Shown in pieces: positions 1 to 8,486 of a DNA stretch of 64,000 nt; position 1 is the first letter of the stretch, and every line of letters starts with the position of its first letter. Under the pieces are notes generated by a model. It worked only from the letters and a program-made list of their open reading frames with translations, was not told where the DNA came from and made no database searches. This stretch comes from Caproiciproducens sp. NJN-50 (GTDB lineage Bacteria; Bacillota; Clostridia; Oscillospirales; Acutalibacteraceae). A program made the translations under genes and the position numbers. The DNA lies in assembly GCF_004103755.1 (NCBI RefSeq), contig NZ_CP035283.1:248001-312000 (forward strand), written 5' to 3'.

Positions 1-14
1 GTCCTGAAAAGGGT

Positions 15-1442
15 GTGACCTTGTCCGCCCTGAAAAAAGGTTTCCCGCTGAAACGGCTCTGGACGGCGCTGCTTTGCGCCGCGCTGGCGGTCCTTTCCCC
101 GGCGGAGGCTTCCGCAAACTCCGGGCCCGTCCGGATGCAGGCTTCCCCGTCCTTTGCCGTTACCCCGCTTTCGGATTGCCCTGTGGCCGTGACGGGGGAA
201 GACCTTTCTTTCGATTTTTCCTCACAGGAGAGAAGCGATTACAGCCCGCTGGCAAAAGCCTCCGCCCGCTATGAGATGAAGAATCCGTCTTCCGGCGCGC
301 TGAACGTGCAGATGGCGTTCCCGATGATCGCAAGCCTTTCCGATCTGTCCCGGATGCAGGGAATCGGGATCCGGTCGGACGGCAAAGACCTGCCGTTCCG
401 ATTTTCCATCGGAGAGGAGCAGTCGGTCGATTCGCGCCCCCGCGCGTACTTTTCGGACGACGGGACGCTGGATTCGGCGGTTCTGCCCTCTTTCGGGGAG
501 ATTTTAAAAAGCGCGTCCAAGCCTTCCGGGACTCCGGAAGCGTTAAAGGGTCAGGGAACGCTGTACCGCTTTTCCTGCGCCGGTCTCGTCCGCCTGAAAG
601 TCGGCCTGAAGGAGATGGGACAGAACGCCGCGGTCCTGACGACAGGCGTGAACGGTTATTCCCGGACGGATTCCGGCATCCTGCTGGACGGCATGTGCGA
701 ACCGGGGGCCGGCATGTCCGTTCTCGCGGTGGGGGATGTTTCCAGGCCGGACGTGAAAACCTACACGGAAAACGGGGAAAAGGAACTCGACGCCGAGGTG
801 CGGACCACGGCGACAGAGCAGGACGCGGCCTCTTTCCTGCGGGAAAAGCTGAAAAACACCGAAGCCTATCGGGCGTATCCGACGGAGGAATTCCTATCCG
901 AGCTGACCGCCGCGGCGCTGCGGGCCGCGGGAGACATCGCAAAGCAGGGAATCGCGTTCGGGGACGGGGAGCTGTACGACTTTCTGGCGAAGCAGCGGAT
1001 TCTTCTGCTGACCTATGAGGTCCCGTTCCCCGCCGGAGGCGCGCGGCAGGTCTCTGTCCAATATCCGGTGAGCGGCGAAATGAACGCGGAAAAGACCGCT
1101 TCTCCGGTTTATTCCTACGGATACCTGCTTGATCCGGCGAAGAACTGGGCCAGATTCCAAAACCTGTCCGTCCGGGTCGTTCCGCCGAAGGAAGCGCCTT
1201 ACGTGGTGAGGAGCAGCCTCCCCATGACCCGCTCGCAGGACGGCTCCTACACGGCAAAGTTCAATTCCCTGCCGGACGGCGACCTGACTTTTTCGCTTTA
1301 TCCATCGGAAAAGCTCACGCCGAAGAACGGAGGATACCACACGGGACGCCATGTTCTTTTCCGGGCTTTCACGCTCGCGGCCGTGTGCCTTCTGTCATTC
1401 CTCTATTTCCGCTTCTTCCGCAGGCGAAAGAGAAAAACATAG
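15..1442 (+). CDS. Exported membrane-anchored protein, unknown function
   Basis: The 475-residue product starts with a basic stretch and a hydrophobic core ending in a likely signal-peptidase site (SPAEASAN, about residues 28-36). It has a long extracytoplasmic region and ends in a single transmembrane helix (about 448-466) followed by a basic tail (RRRKRKT). This is a type I-like topology, so the bulk should face outside the cell. I do not recognise a named domain. The start is uncertain: GTG at 15 follows a weak GAAAAGGG, TTG at 21 is an alternative, and the frame is open to the window edge, so the true start could lie upstream. It ends at a bidirectional terminator shared with the convergent LRR lipoprotein gene. 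Confidence 0.7.
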   Translation: MTLSALKKGFPLKRLWTALLCAALAVLSPAEASANSGPVRMQASPSFAVTPLSDCPVAVTGEDLSFDFSSQERSDYSPLAKASARYEMKNPSSGALNVQMAFPMIASLSDLSRMQGIGIRSDGKDLPFRFSIGEEQSVDSRPRAYFSDDGTLDSAVLPSFGEILKSASKPSGTPEALKGQGTLYRFSCAGLVRLKVGLKEMGQNAAVLTTGVNGYSRTDSGILLDGMCEPGAGMSVLAVGDVSRPDVKTYTENGEKELDAEVRTTATEQDAASFLREKLKNTEAYRAYPTEEFLSELTAAALRAAGDIAKQGIAFGDGELYDFLAKQRILLLTYEVPFPAGGARQVSVQYPVSGEMNAEKTASPVYSYGYLLDPAKNWARFQNLSVRVVPPKEAPYVVRSSLPMTRSQDGSYTAKFNSLPDGDLTFSLYPSEKLTPKNGGYHTGRHVLFRAFTLAAVCLLSFLYFRFFRRRKRKT

Positions 1443-1477
1443 AAAACCGGACGGCGTTTTCGCCGTCCGGTTTTCTG
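1443..1477. terminator. Bidirectional intrinsic terminator
   Basis: A perfect stem (AAAACCGGACGGCG pairing with CGCCGTCCGGTTTT around a TTTT loop) has A-rich and T-rich flanks, so it can work on both strands between two convergent genes. Confidence 0.85.
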
Positions 1478-1494
1478 CGGTCCCGCTCCGATTT

Positions 1495-2664
1495 TTACGC
1501 CGCCTTTTGCTGCCGCACCTGTTCGGCCAGCCATTTTGCGCCGTCGATGACGGTATCGCCGTCCGAACCCGTTCTCTTTGCCGAAAGGAACGCCTCCGGC
1601 ATTTTGGCTTTGAATTCGCTCTCCGTCAGGCGGTTGCCGCTGAAATCCACCCGATACGTTCCGTCGTCCTTCTCCGGGGAAAGATTGGTCCAGCCCCAGC
1701 TTTTGAAATCCGGCAGGGAGGAGAGCCGGTTGCCGGAAGCGTCCAGGCAGACCAGCCCCTTCCCGTTCGTCCCGTCTCCCTTGATTCCCTTGATAAAGTT
1801 CAGATCCGTCAGATCGTTGTCCGACAGATACAGCTGCGTGAGGAACGTTCCCGAAAGGCTTTGAACGCTTTCGATCCGGTTGTGGGAAAGGTCGAGGTAG
1901 AACACGCCGGTGTCGCAGCTTCCGATCTTTGCGATCCGGTTGTAGGAAAGATCGAGGACCTCGAACATGGTCCCGTTCAGCAGCGCGTCGACGTTCTCGA
2001 CTTTGTTGTGGCTCAGGTTCAGATTTTTGATTCCCGCGTCTTTCAGCAGGCCGAGCGGCGAGACATCCGTGATCTCATTCCCCGAAAGGTCGAGCTGGTC
2101 GATCTGGATGCCCATTTTGCTCGAAAGCAGGATCGGGGCGGTCAGGGAGTACAGGTTATTCACCTTGTTTCCGTTCAGATACGCGCAGACCGGGTCCTCG
2201 CCGGTTTTTACCTTCAGGGCGCGCTTCACCAGCGGGGAAAGATCGGTGATCCGGTTGTTTTCCAGATGGATTTCGACGGCGTTCAGCCGGTCGATCCCCT
2301 GGACCGACCCGATCCCCTTTTTCTCCCAATGCGCGATGTAGGGCACGGACTGTGCCTCTTTGACCTGCAGCTTTCCATCCCCGTTTTCGTCCACGGGTGT
2401 CTTTCCATTTTCTTGGGGCGTTTTCAGAACCGCCTGGTAAAAGGCCTTGTCGGGGATTCCGTTCGCGTCGTTCGAGATGACCGAATCGGGGGATCCGGAG
2501 GAGGATGCCCCTCCGCTCTGCTGGCCGGAGGAAACAGGGACGGACGAGGACGATTCCTGCGCCGATGCGCTCGTGGAAATGGGCTGCTTGCCGCAGCCTG
2601 ACGCCAAAACAAGAAAAAGAGCCGAAAAAACCATGGAAAAGCTGACGCGGACGATTGCTTTCAT
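1495..2664 (-). CDS. Leucine-rich-repeat surface lipoprotein
   Basis: The 389-residue protein has a lipoprotein signal with lipobox LASGC (Cys24) and a Ser-rich linker (about 30-65). An EF-hand-like loop, DENGDGKLQVKE (92-103), follows. At least six internalin-type leucine-rich repeats come next (for example LDLSGNEITDVSPL, LNLSHNKVENVDAL, LDLSYNRIAKI). Internalin-like LRR lipoproteins sit on the outer face of the membrane and usually bind proteins or polysaccharides; the ligand cannot be read here. The start is supported by GCAAGGAGG upstream of the ATG. Monocistronic, convergent with the upstream membrane protein gene. Confidence 0.85.
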   Translation of the reverse strand: MKAIVRVSFSMVFSALFLVLASGCGKQPISTSASAQESSSSVPVSSGQQSGGASSSGSPDSVISNDANGIPDKAFYQAVLKTPQENGKTPVDENGDGKLQVKEAQSVPYIAHWEKKGIGSVQGIDRLNAVEIHLENNRITDLSPLVKRALKVKTGEDPVCAYLNGNKVNNLYSLTAPILLSSKMGIQIDQLDLSGNEITDVSPLGLLKDAGIKNLNLSHNKVENVDALLNGTMFEVLDLSYNRIAKIGSCDTGVFYLDLSHNRIESVQSLSGTFLTQLYLSDNDLTDLNFIKGIKGDGTNGKGLVCLDASGNRLSSLPDFKSWGWTNLSPEKDDGTYRVDFSGNRLTESEFKAKMPEAFLSAKRTGSDGDTVIDGAKWLAEQVRQQKAA

Positions 2665-2848
2665 GGCGTGCGCCTCCTTGCAAAATCAGAAAAAGGCAGC
2701 GGTCCGGGCGCTCCGAAGCACCCGCCCGATGCCGGTTCGCCGGCCGGAACGCGGCTTGCTGCACCGATCTTTTAGATTACAACTGTTATCGCTTTTATCT
2801 GAAAACTTCCTCTCACATATACTTCGCACGTCCCGACCGGCGGGGGCG

Positions 2849-2985
2849 GCGTGATGCCGCACCCAACGGCCCGCCGTTCGGCGAACAGCAGAACAGTCGG
2901 CTGAGACGGGCGGGACGGAGGGAAGACACTCCCGTTTTTGGGAGATTCCTAGACCGTCCTGCGCCAAACTGAGCCTCCGGTTTTC
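2849..2985. repeat. Intergenic repeat, two copies facing each other
   Basis: The plus-oriented copy contains GCACCCAACGGCCCGCCG and, about 40 bases on, GGCGGGACGGAGG. It runs into a CTCCC-GTTTTT-GGGAG hairpin, followed by a minus-oriented copy whose reverse complement reads GGCTCAGTTTGGCGC and then AGGACGG and GGAATCTCC. The same elements recur at 28361-28440 and 32371-32450, with shorter matches at 3400-3432 and 4395-4426. Confidence 0.5.
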
Positions 2986-3114
2986 GCCGTTCCGTATGGC
3001 AGGTCGAAGATGCGGCGGCACGCTGCCGCCCGCAAGGTTCAAAAAAGCGCCGGTACGGAATTGTGTCCCAATCCATACCCGGCGCCGACGTGCGAAGCAG
3101 GCTTTTCTCTCCCC

Positions 3115-3143
3115 TGTACAAAGATGAAAAAAGGAAGTATAAT
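3115..3143 (+). promoter_or_regulatory. SigA-type promoter TGTACA-17-TATAAT
   Basis: TGTACA at 3115-3120 and a consensus TATAAT at 3138-3143 are separated by 17 bases. Transcription would start near 3150, about 330 bases before the GGDEF start codon and immediately before two strong hairpins. Confidence 0.6.
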
Positions 3144-3149
3144 AACCTT

Positions 3150-3255
3150 GCATCGCGCGGTATTACCGCTGCGTATGGAGGGTGGCTCTCCGTATGCAGG
3201 GGACAGGGTGTTCCCGCACCCTGTTCCTGCTTTGCACTTTTTATTTTGCCTTGCA
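3150..3255 (+). ncRNA. Candidate small RNA or structured 5' leader
   Basis: Just downstream of the promoter is a 10-bp stem (GCGTATGGAG pairing with CTCCGTATGC, loop GGTGGCT). It is directly followed by a second stem of about 14 bp (CAGGGGACAGGGTG pairing with CACCCTGTTCCTG with one bulge, loop about TTCC) and then a T-rich tract (CTTTTTATTTT). This fits either a small RNA of about 100 nt ending at the second hairpin, or an attenuator in the GGDEF leader. I do not recognise a known RNA family; it does not match c-di-GMP riboswitch cores. Confidence 0.4.
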
Positions 3256-3399
3256 GGTACATTATACCTCCGTTTCCAAAATATTGCAAGGAGGCAAAGC
3301 CTCTTTCGCGGCTCCGCCGGGCACGGTTTGAGAAATTTTTGATTTTTTGAGCGTATCGCTGTCCCGCGGGGGAGGCGGACGGATAACAGGGCGGGCTCC

Positions 3400-3432
3400 G
3401 CCGGGCGGAACGGTGCGGGGAATCTCCCAAAG
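3400..3432 (+). repeat. Partial intergenic repeat upstream of the GGDEF gene
   Basis: Contains GGCGGAACGGTGCGGG followed by AATCTCCC. Nearly the same string occurs at 4399-4425, so the diguanylate cyclase gene is flanked by direct copies about 1 kb apart. Confidence 0.5.
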
Positions 3433-3483
3433 GCGCGCCGAAAATTTGGCTGACAGGCCGCTGTTCCAAGGAGGAATCAATGG

Positions 3484-4371
3484 ATGACCGAAAAAATGAC
3501 TCTGAATAAATTACGGGAAAATTTGGACTTTTTTAACAAAATGTATGACGCGGTGCGCCTCGTGGACCCGATTCGGAAGCGGGTAATGGAATGCCGCGGC
3601 AACAGCACGGGAGAAACCTGCGAGGTGTGTTACGACTATTGGGGAAACGGACGCATCTGCGAAAACTGCGTCTCGGTAAGGGCTCACCGCGAGCAGAAGA
3701 GCTTTATGAAGTTGGAGCACAGTCCCGGCGCGGTCATGCTACTGACCGCCCTGCCGGTTGAATCCGCCGAGCCGCCCGTGGTACTGGAGCTTTTGAAGAA
3801 CGCGACGGACACCATGCTGATCGGTTCGGGCGAGTACAACAAGGGAGAGAAATTCTTCGACGCGGTCCGGGACATCAACAATATGGCGATCCGGGATGAA
3901 CTGACATCCCTGTACAACCGCAGGTTTCTGGATGACCGCCTGCCGGTCGACATTGTAAGCGCCGTGGCGGAACAAAAGCCGCTGTCAGTGATTTTCGCTG
4001 ACATTGATAACATGAAAACCGTGAACGATACGTATGGCCACGCGGCGGGAGACAAGCTGCTGCGGCGTGCGGCGGACACCATTCGGACCTGCATCCGGAC
4101 CGGCGCGGATTGGGCGGCCCGCTACGGCGGAGACGAATTCGTGATCTGCCTGAAAAACACCGGCGGTGACGGCGCCCGCCGCATTTCAGAACGGATCTAT
4201 CGTGATTTGGAAAAAACCATGATGTCTATAGGGGACTGTGATATTACGGTTATGGTTTCGCTGGGCGTTGTAACCATGCCGGCTTCCGGCCTGACCGCGA
4301 AAGAGCTTGTAGAGATGGCGGACAGGGAGATGTATCGGACAAAAGAGCAACATAAAAAGTCATCGTCCTGA
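3484..4371 (+). CDS. GGDEF diguanylate cyclase with Cys-rich N-terminus
   Basis: Diguanylate cyclase, predicted to make cyclic di-GMP from two GTP. Residues 137-290 form the GGDEF domain: DELTSLYNRR (138-147), FADIDNMKTVND with the metal-binding Asp (about 171-182), and an intact GGDEF active site (215-219). The inhibitory I-site RxxD is not intact: the position holds TGAD. The N-terminal about 100 residues carry Cys37, Cys46, Cys49, Cys59 and Cys62 in a CxxC...CxxC arrangement, which suggests a bound metal or Fe-S cluster and thus a sensory role; this is inference. No membrane segment is seen, so it is cytoplasmic. The start at 3484 is 4 bases inside an ATG that opens a 9-codon frame; AAGGAGGAATCA lies just upstream. 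Confidence 0.9.
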   Translation: MTEKMTLNKLRENLDFFNKMYDAVRLVDPIRKRVMECRGNSTGETCEVCYDYWGNGRICENCVSVRAHREQKSFMKLEHSPGAVMLLTALPVESAEPPVVLELLKNATDTMLIGSGEYNKGEKFFDAVRDINNMAIRDELTSLYNRRFLDDRLPVDIVSAVAEQKPLSVIFADIDNMKTVNDTYGHAAGDKLLRRAADTIRTCIRTGADWAARYGGDEFVICLKNTGGDGARRISERIYRDLEKTMMSIGDCDITVMVSLGVVTMPASGLTAKELVEMADREMYRTKEQHKKSSS

Positions 4372-4394
4372 TCCGGGCGACGGCCGAATTGCCT

Positions 4395-4426
4395 GTTGCG
4401 GCGGAACGGTGCGGGAATCTCCCGGA
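4395..4426 (+). repeat. Partial intergenic repeat downstream of the GGDEF gene
   Basis: GGCGGAACGGTGCGGG and AATCTCCC, almost identical to the copy at 3400-3432. Confidence 0.5.
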
Positions 4427-4460
4427 GAACGGAAAAAACAGAGGAATATGCAGATGCAGA

Positions 4461-4494
4461 AAAATCGCCCGGCGCCGCCGAGGGCGATTTTTTA
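4461..4494 (+). terminator. Intrinsic terminator of the GGDEF gene
   Basis: Stem AAAATCGCCC pairing with GGGCGATTTT around a GC-rich loop, followed by a T-run. Confidence 0.85.
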
Positions 4495-4549
4495 TATAGT
4501 TATACATAATTAGAATTATTTATCTGAATTATTTTGTGAAAATTGATTC

Positions 4550-4604
4550 TTGATTGTCATTATAATAGGTGTATGATAATTCTTAGTTGATATTCGAATA
4601 TCAA
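4550..4604 (+). promoter_or_regulatory. cstA promoter and 18-bp palindromic operator
   Basis: Promoter elements are TTGATT (4550-4555) and TATGAT (4572-4577) with a 16-base spacer; an alternative TATAAT sits at 4561-4566. Ten bases after the -10 lies a perfect palindrome, TTGATATTCGAATATCAA (4587-4604), placed near or just after the transcription start. That position suits a repressor operator. The regulator is not encoded next to it. Confidence 0.5.
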
Positions 4605-4711
4605 ACAAAAAGCAGAGGGGACGTTAAAGAAGGTATTTGCTTAAAAAAGAATAAGCCATATGTGCCATTCATCTCCGATTCAAAATAACGAATTCAAGGG
4701 AGAGTAGTCTC

Positions 4712-6169
4712 ATGATCACTTTTTTCGTATCTCTCATATTGCTGATCGTCGGATATTTTACATACAGCAAAGTAGTCGATAAGGTGTTTCAGCCTTATCA
4801 ATCCCCGACCCCATGTGTTGCGCATCCCGACGGGGTGGACTTTGTGCCGATCAGCACGCCGAAGGCGTTTCTGGTCGAACTGCTCAATATCGCCGGCCTG
4901 GGGCCGATATTCGGCGCCCTTCTGGGCGCGCTTTGGGGACCCGTCGTCTATTTTTGGATTGTGCTCGGCACCATTTTCGCCGGCGGCGTGCACGATTTTG
5001 CGAGCGGAACGCTTTCCATGCGGCAGGACGGCGCTTCCATTTCCGAGGTTACCGGCAGGAACCTTGGCAAGGTGATGCTGCAGATCATGCGTGTCTTTTC
5101 CGTCATTCTGCTTGTCCTGATCGGCGCCACCTTCACCACGGGGCCCGCCGGTCTCTTTGCGCAGCTTACCCCGGCTTCCCTGACGAAGAACTTCTGGGTC
5201 GTGATTCTGCTGATCTATTATTTCCTGGCGACGCTTTTCCCGATCGATAAGATCATCGGTAAGCTGTACCCGATTTTCGGGGCGCTGCTTATTTTGATGT
5301 GCCTTGGCGTCATGGGCGGCATCCTGTTTACGGGGAATTATACCGTGCAGGAGATATCGATTGCCAACCAGCACCCCGCGAAGACGCCGATCTGGTCCAT
5401 GATGTTTATCACGGTGGCGTGCGGCGCCTGTTCCGGCTTCCATTCCACGCAGGCCCCTCTCATCGCGCGCTGCGTGGATGACGAGCGCAAGAACCGCAAG
5501 ATTTTCTACGGCGCGATGGTGGCCGAGGGCGTCATCGCCCTGATCTGGGCGACGGTCGGAATTGCCTATTACGGCGGGACGCAGGGCCTTTACGACGCGG
5601 GCAACGCGATTCACAACAATCAGTCCGCGATGGTTTACAATATCGGCAAAGGGCTGCTCGGCCCGGTCGGCGCAGTGCTTACCGTTCTTGGGGTCGGCGT
5701 GTGCCCGGTCACTTCGGCGGATACCGCGTTCCGCAGCGCGAGGCTGACGATCGCCGACTGGTTCCATATCGACCAGAAAAAGGTTTCCTACCGCCTTGCG
5801 ATTTCGATTCCCCTGTTTGCGGTGGGAGCGCTGCTGACGCAGCTGGACTTCAGCGTCGTCTGGCGCTATTTTTCATATTCCAACCAGACCCTGGCCATGA
5901 TTGTCCTCTGGTCCGCCGCCGCCTATCTCTGCAAATGGAAAAAGAATTCCATGGCTTCGCTCGTCGCGGCCGTGCCTGCGACCTTTATGTCGGCGGTGAC
6001 CTGCACTTATTTCTTCATGGCGCCCGAATGTTTGCACCTTTCCACCGCGATCGCCTATCCGGTCGGAATCATCTTTGCCGTAGTCTGCGCGGGCATTTAT
6101 GTCGTCAAAGGCGTGATTCCGAACTGGAACGGAAAGGAGACGCCTGCCGGCAGCGCCGAGGCCACCTGA
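4712..6169 (+). CDS. cstA: CstA-family carbon starvation/pyruvate-type transporter
   Basis: 485-residue polytopic membrane protein of the CstA family, with hydrophobic segments along its entire length. Family hallmarks are visible: the N-terminal helix, ISTPKAFLVELLNIAGLGPIFGA split around residues 48-70, GGVHDFASGTLSMR (about 91-104), and the SGFHSTQAPLIAR region (about 238-250). It is the short Firmicutes form, not the about 700-residue enterobacterial form. CstA-family members import pyruvate or peptides; the substrate here cannot be assigned. The ribosome site AAGGGAGAG precedes ATG. Monocistronic; the palindrome upstream suggests specific repression. Confidence 0.9.
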   Translation: MITFFVSLILLIVGYFTYSKVVDKVFQPYQSPTPCVAHPDGVDFVPISTPKAFLVELLNIAGLGPIFGALLGALWGPVVYFWIVLGTIFAGGVHDFASGTLSMRQDGASISEVTGRNLGKVMLQIMRVFSVILLVLIGATFTTGPAGLFAQLTPASLTKNFWVVILLIYYFLATLFPIDKIIGKLYPIFGALLILMCLGVMGGILFTGNYTVQEISIANQHPAKTPIWSMMFITVACGACSGFHSTQAPLIARCVDDERKNRKIFYGAMVAEGVIALIWATVGIAYYGGTQGLYDAGNAIHNNQSAMVYNIGKGLLGPVGAVLTVLGVGVCPVTSADTAFRSARLTIADWFHIDQKKVSYRLAISIPLFAVGALLTQLDFSVVWRYFSYSNQTLAMIVLWSAAAYLCKWKKNSMASLVAAVPATFMSAVTCTYFFMAPECLHLSTAIAYPVGIIFAVVCAGIYVVKGVIPNWNGKETPAGSAEAT

Positions 6170-6196
6170 CAAAATTTATTTTCTTAACAGCTTGGG

Positions 6197-6261
6197 CCTG
6201 CTGAAAGACGAGCGGAGCGTGCCCTCACGGGACACGGGATTCGCCTCCGTCTTTCGGCAGG
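6197..6261 (+). terminator. Long stem-loop after cstA
   Basis: CCTGCTGAAAGACG pairs with CGTCTTTCGGCAGG across a loop of about 37 bases. The flanking T-run is weak (TTCCTTCTG), so it is a probable but not perfect terminator. Confidence 0.45.
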
Positions 6262-6377
6262 TTCCTTCTGCTTTCGGAGGGATTCCGACGGGGACATGCT
6301 CCGACTCGTATTTTTTTATTTTTTCGGTCAAGATCTGTGGACCTCGGTGGTATTACAGGTGAAAGGAGGGTGAGGGA

Positions 6378-6914
6378 ATGGCGTTTTTGATGGAGCCGGA
6401 AATGGCGCTGGAGCGGTATGGAAGCATGGTGTACCGGCTCGCGCTTGCGCGGACGAGAAATTCGGCGGATGCGGAGGATGTCTTTCAGGAGGTCTTTCTG
6501 CGGCTGGTCCGTTCCGAGCCCCGGTTCGAGAATGAAGAACATCTGAAAGCCTGGCTGATTCACACGGCGGTCAACTGCGGCCGCAGCCTGTGGAAATCCA
6601 TCGCGCGGCGCCGGGAGGAACCCCTTCCGCCGGATGGGGAGCTTCCGGCGCGGGAGGCGGAGGAAAACGCCGGGGTCTATTACAGCGTCATGCGCCTGCC
6701 GCCCAGGTACCGCACCGTGATTCATCTGTTTTATTACGAGGACATGCCGATCGAAGAAATCGGCCGCGCGCTGCGCATCAGCTATTCGGCGGCGGCAAAG
6801 CGGCTGAGCCGGGCCAGAGAGCTTTTGAAGCGCGACCTGATGAAAGGAGAAGAATATGAGGAGTTTTCGGAGCGAATACAAGACGGAGGCCAATCTCCGG
6901 CCCATTCCAAATGA
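6378..6914 (+). CDS. ECF-type RNA polymerase sigma factor
   Basis: 178 residues. Region 2 (about 10-75) includes the RYGSMVYRLALARTRN and DAEDVFQEVFLRL helices that bind core polymerase and the -10. Region 4 (about 112-165) includes LPPRYRTVIHLFYYEDM and the helix-turn-helix IGRALRISYSAAAKRLSRAR for the -35. There is no region 3, as expected for extracytoplasmic-function sigma factors. GAAAGGAGGGTGA precedes the ATG. The last 59 bases overlap the next gene in another frame, which implies translational coupling to its membrane anti-sigma partner. Confidence 0.92.
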   Translation: MAFLMEPEMALERYGSMVYRLALARTRNSADAEDVFQEVFLRLVRSEPRFENEEHLKAWLIHTAVNCGRSLWKSIARRREEPLPPDGELPAREAEENAGVYYSVMRLPPRYRTVIHLFYYEDMPIEEIGRALRISYSAAAKRLSRARELLKRDLMKGEEYEEFSERIQDGGQSPAHSK

Positions 6915-8409
6915 TCTGTTCAGCCGGACGGGAAAAGCGATGCGCCAGGCTCCGCGCCGCGGGAAAATCCGCTGGGGCATTCTGATCCCGGCCTGCGCGC
7001 TGGTCGCGTTCGGCTCCGTCACCGCCGTCGCTTACGGCATCCGGCAGTTCGCAAAGTTTCCGGAACCGATCTATCAAAAGAAAATCACTTCGTCTGTCCC
7101 GGCGGAGGTGGAGAACGCGGTGGGGAAAAGCATTCAAATGACGGCACAGGCGGACGGCCTCACGATCACCGTGAACCGGACGGCCTGCGACAACCAGAGG
7201 ATGTATATCGCCTTCACGGTAAAAAGCACGGATTCGACGCCGCTTCAAGAGTCCACCGCGACCCGCAGGTCGCGGCTGCAGGAATTTGCCGAAGCGAGCG
7301 TTGGCGCCGGAGAAAAACAGTATAACTGCTTTACCTTCCGCACGGATGACGCCTCCGTTCCGGACACCGCGCAGTTTGAAGCGATTGCGGAAGGGGATTT
7401 TTCAGGACAAAACGGCAAGCAGGTGACTCTGTCGCTCAAGGATTTTACCGATGAGGTGAATTCCTGCGAAGACGCCGGGTTCCTGTTCAAGAATCTCGGC
7501 GAGCTGTACCGGAAAATGTCGCCGGAGCAGCCGGAGCATTTTCTCAAGACGGGACTGTTCGACGTTTACGCGGACAAATCACTGGTTGCGCCCAGCTGGA
7601 CCATTCCGGCGGGGAAGCAGCATGTCGGATTTTCCAGCCTTTACCCCGGATCCTATCTTGACAACATCGGGTTCCACGAAACCGGGGAGTACGGCTGCCA
7701 GCAGAATCTGCTCTATCTCAGCATCACGCCCGGAAACAGCACGGAAGCATCCGGGCTGAAAGAGCTCTGCTTCCAGAACACGGAGACGGGAAACCCGGTC
7801 AATTTCGAGGATGAAATTATCACCGGGAACGGCGTGGAGCATGTGGGCTTTGACAGCGAGGAAGCCTATCAGAACGCGGTAAAAAAGGATAAGGACCAGA
7901 AACTTGCCCTGAACAGAGGGAGAATCGTCCTCGCGCTGAATCCGAGGCTGGACGACAACCGTCTGACCGGCGACTGCACGGTGAACGACCTGGACCATTA
8001 CAGGATCGCCCGAAATTTCAAATCGAAAAGGCTGACGCGTTTTCCCGGCAAATGGGAAATTCCGTTCACACTTTCCTTTGCCGACACGTCGCGGACCTTC
8101 CATCCGGCTCAAAGCGGCACGACCCCGAACGGGCTGCATCTCACGGTCCAAAGCATCACGATTTCCGACCTGTCGATCTCTTTCTCCGGAACCTGCGCGG
8201 AGGGAGGGCAAAAAGCACTTTTTCCGAACACGCCCATCAAACTCTTCCTGAAAGACGGCTCGACCGTGACGGAGAGTGAAAATAAAATCGGCGGAAGCGT
8301 GGATCCCGACGGAGATTTTGAATTTTCCGGCAGCCTCGAAACGCTGGTCGACGCGAAGCAGATCGAGTCGGTCGAACTGTTCGGAGTCCGCGTGCCGCTC
8401 ACAAAATAA
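6856..8409 (+). CDS. DUF4179-type membrane anti-sigma factor
   Basis: 517 residues. A short cytoplasmic N-terminus (about 1-38) can bind the sigma factor encoded just upstream. One transmembrane helix follows (about 40-60, ILIPACALVAFGSVTAVAYG), and then a large extracellular region beginning with a DUF4179-like domain. Proteins with this order, paired with an overlapping ECF sigma gene, are usual anti-sigma factors in Clostridia; signal and regulon are unknown. ATG at 6856 follows AAAGGAGAAGAAT and overlaps the sigma gene. Confidence 0.85.
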   Translation: MRSFRSEYKTEANLRPIPNDLFSRTGKAMRQAPRRGKIRWGILIPACALVAFGSVTAVAYGIRQFAKFPEPIYQKKITSSVPAEVENAVGKSIQMTAQADGLTITVNRTACDNQRMYIAFTVKSTDSTPLQESTATRRSRLQEFAEASVGAGEKQYNCFTFRTDDASVPDTAQFEAIAEGDFSGQNGKQVTLSLKDFTDEVNSCEDAGFLFKNLGELYRKMSPEQPEHFLKTGLFDVYADKSLVAPSWTIPAGKQHVGFSSLYPGSYLDNIGFHETGEYGCQQNLLYLSITPGNSTEASGLKELCFQNTETGNPVNFEDEIITGNGVEHVGFDSEEAYQNAVKKDKDQKLALNRGRIVLALNPRLDDNRLTGDCTVNDLDHYRIARNFKSKRLTRFPGKWEIPFTLSFADTSRTFHPAQSGTTPNGLHLTVQSITISDLSISFSGTCAEGGQKALFPNTPIKLFLKDGSTVTESENKIGGSVDPDGDFEFSGSLETLVDAKQIESVELFGVRVPLTK

Positions 8410-8430
8410 CAGCAAAGCCGTACAGAAAGC

Positions 8431-8472
8431 AAAACGAACTCCCGGAATTTTGTTCCGGAAGTTCGTTTTTTC
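8431..8472. terminator. Terminator between convergent genes
   Basis: AAAACGAACTCCCGGAA pairs with TTCCGGAAGTTCGTTTT, with a poly-T tail on the plus strand and an A-rich 5' side that gives a T tail on the minus strand. It serves the anti-sigma gene and the convergent chemoreceptor gene. Confidence 0.85.
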
Positions 8473-8486
8473 ATTTGGGCCGGCCT

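Larger units (their letters stand above)
2665..3483. other. 819-bp intergenic region with repeats, a promoter and hairpins
   Basis: I see no convincing protein gene here; the reading frames are short, lack ribosome sites and have no protein-like composition. The region holds facing copies of an intergenic repeat (2849-2985), a SigA-type promoter (3115-3143), two consecutive hairpins that may be a small RNA (3150-3255), and another partial repeat copy (about 3400-3432) just before the GGDEF gene. Confidence 0.6.

Noticed and set aside
160..1257. Long minus-strand frame of 365 codons opposite the first gene
   Set aside because: Arg/Pro-rich translation typical of the antisense frame of a GC-rich gene, no ribosome site; the plus-strand protein has signal peptide and membrane anchor.
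3115..3483. Cyclic-di-GMP riboswitch upstream of the GGDEF gene
   Set aside because: The conserved core of neither GEMM class is visible in the leader.
4694..5767. Minus-strand frame of 357 codons over cstA
   Set aside because: Shadow of a clearly homologous transporter gene; composition rich in Arg, His and Asp.
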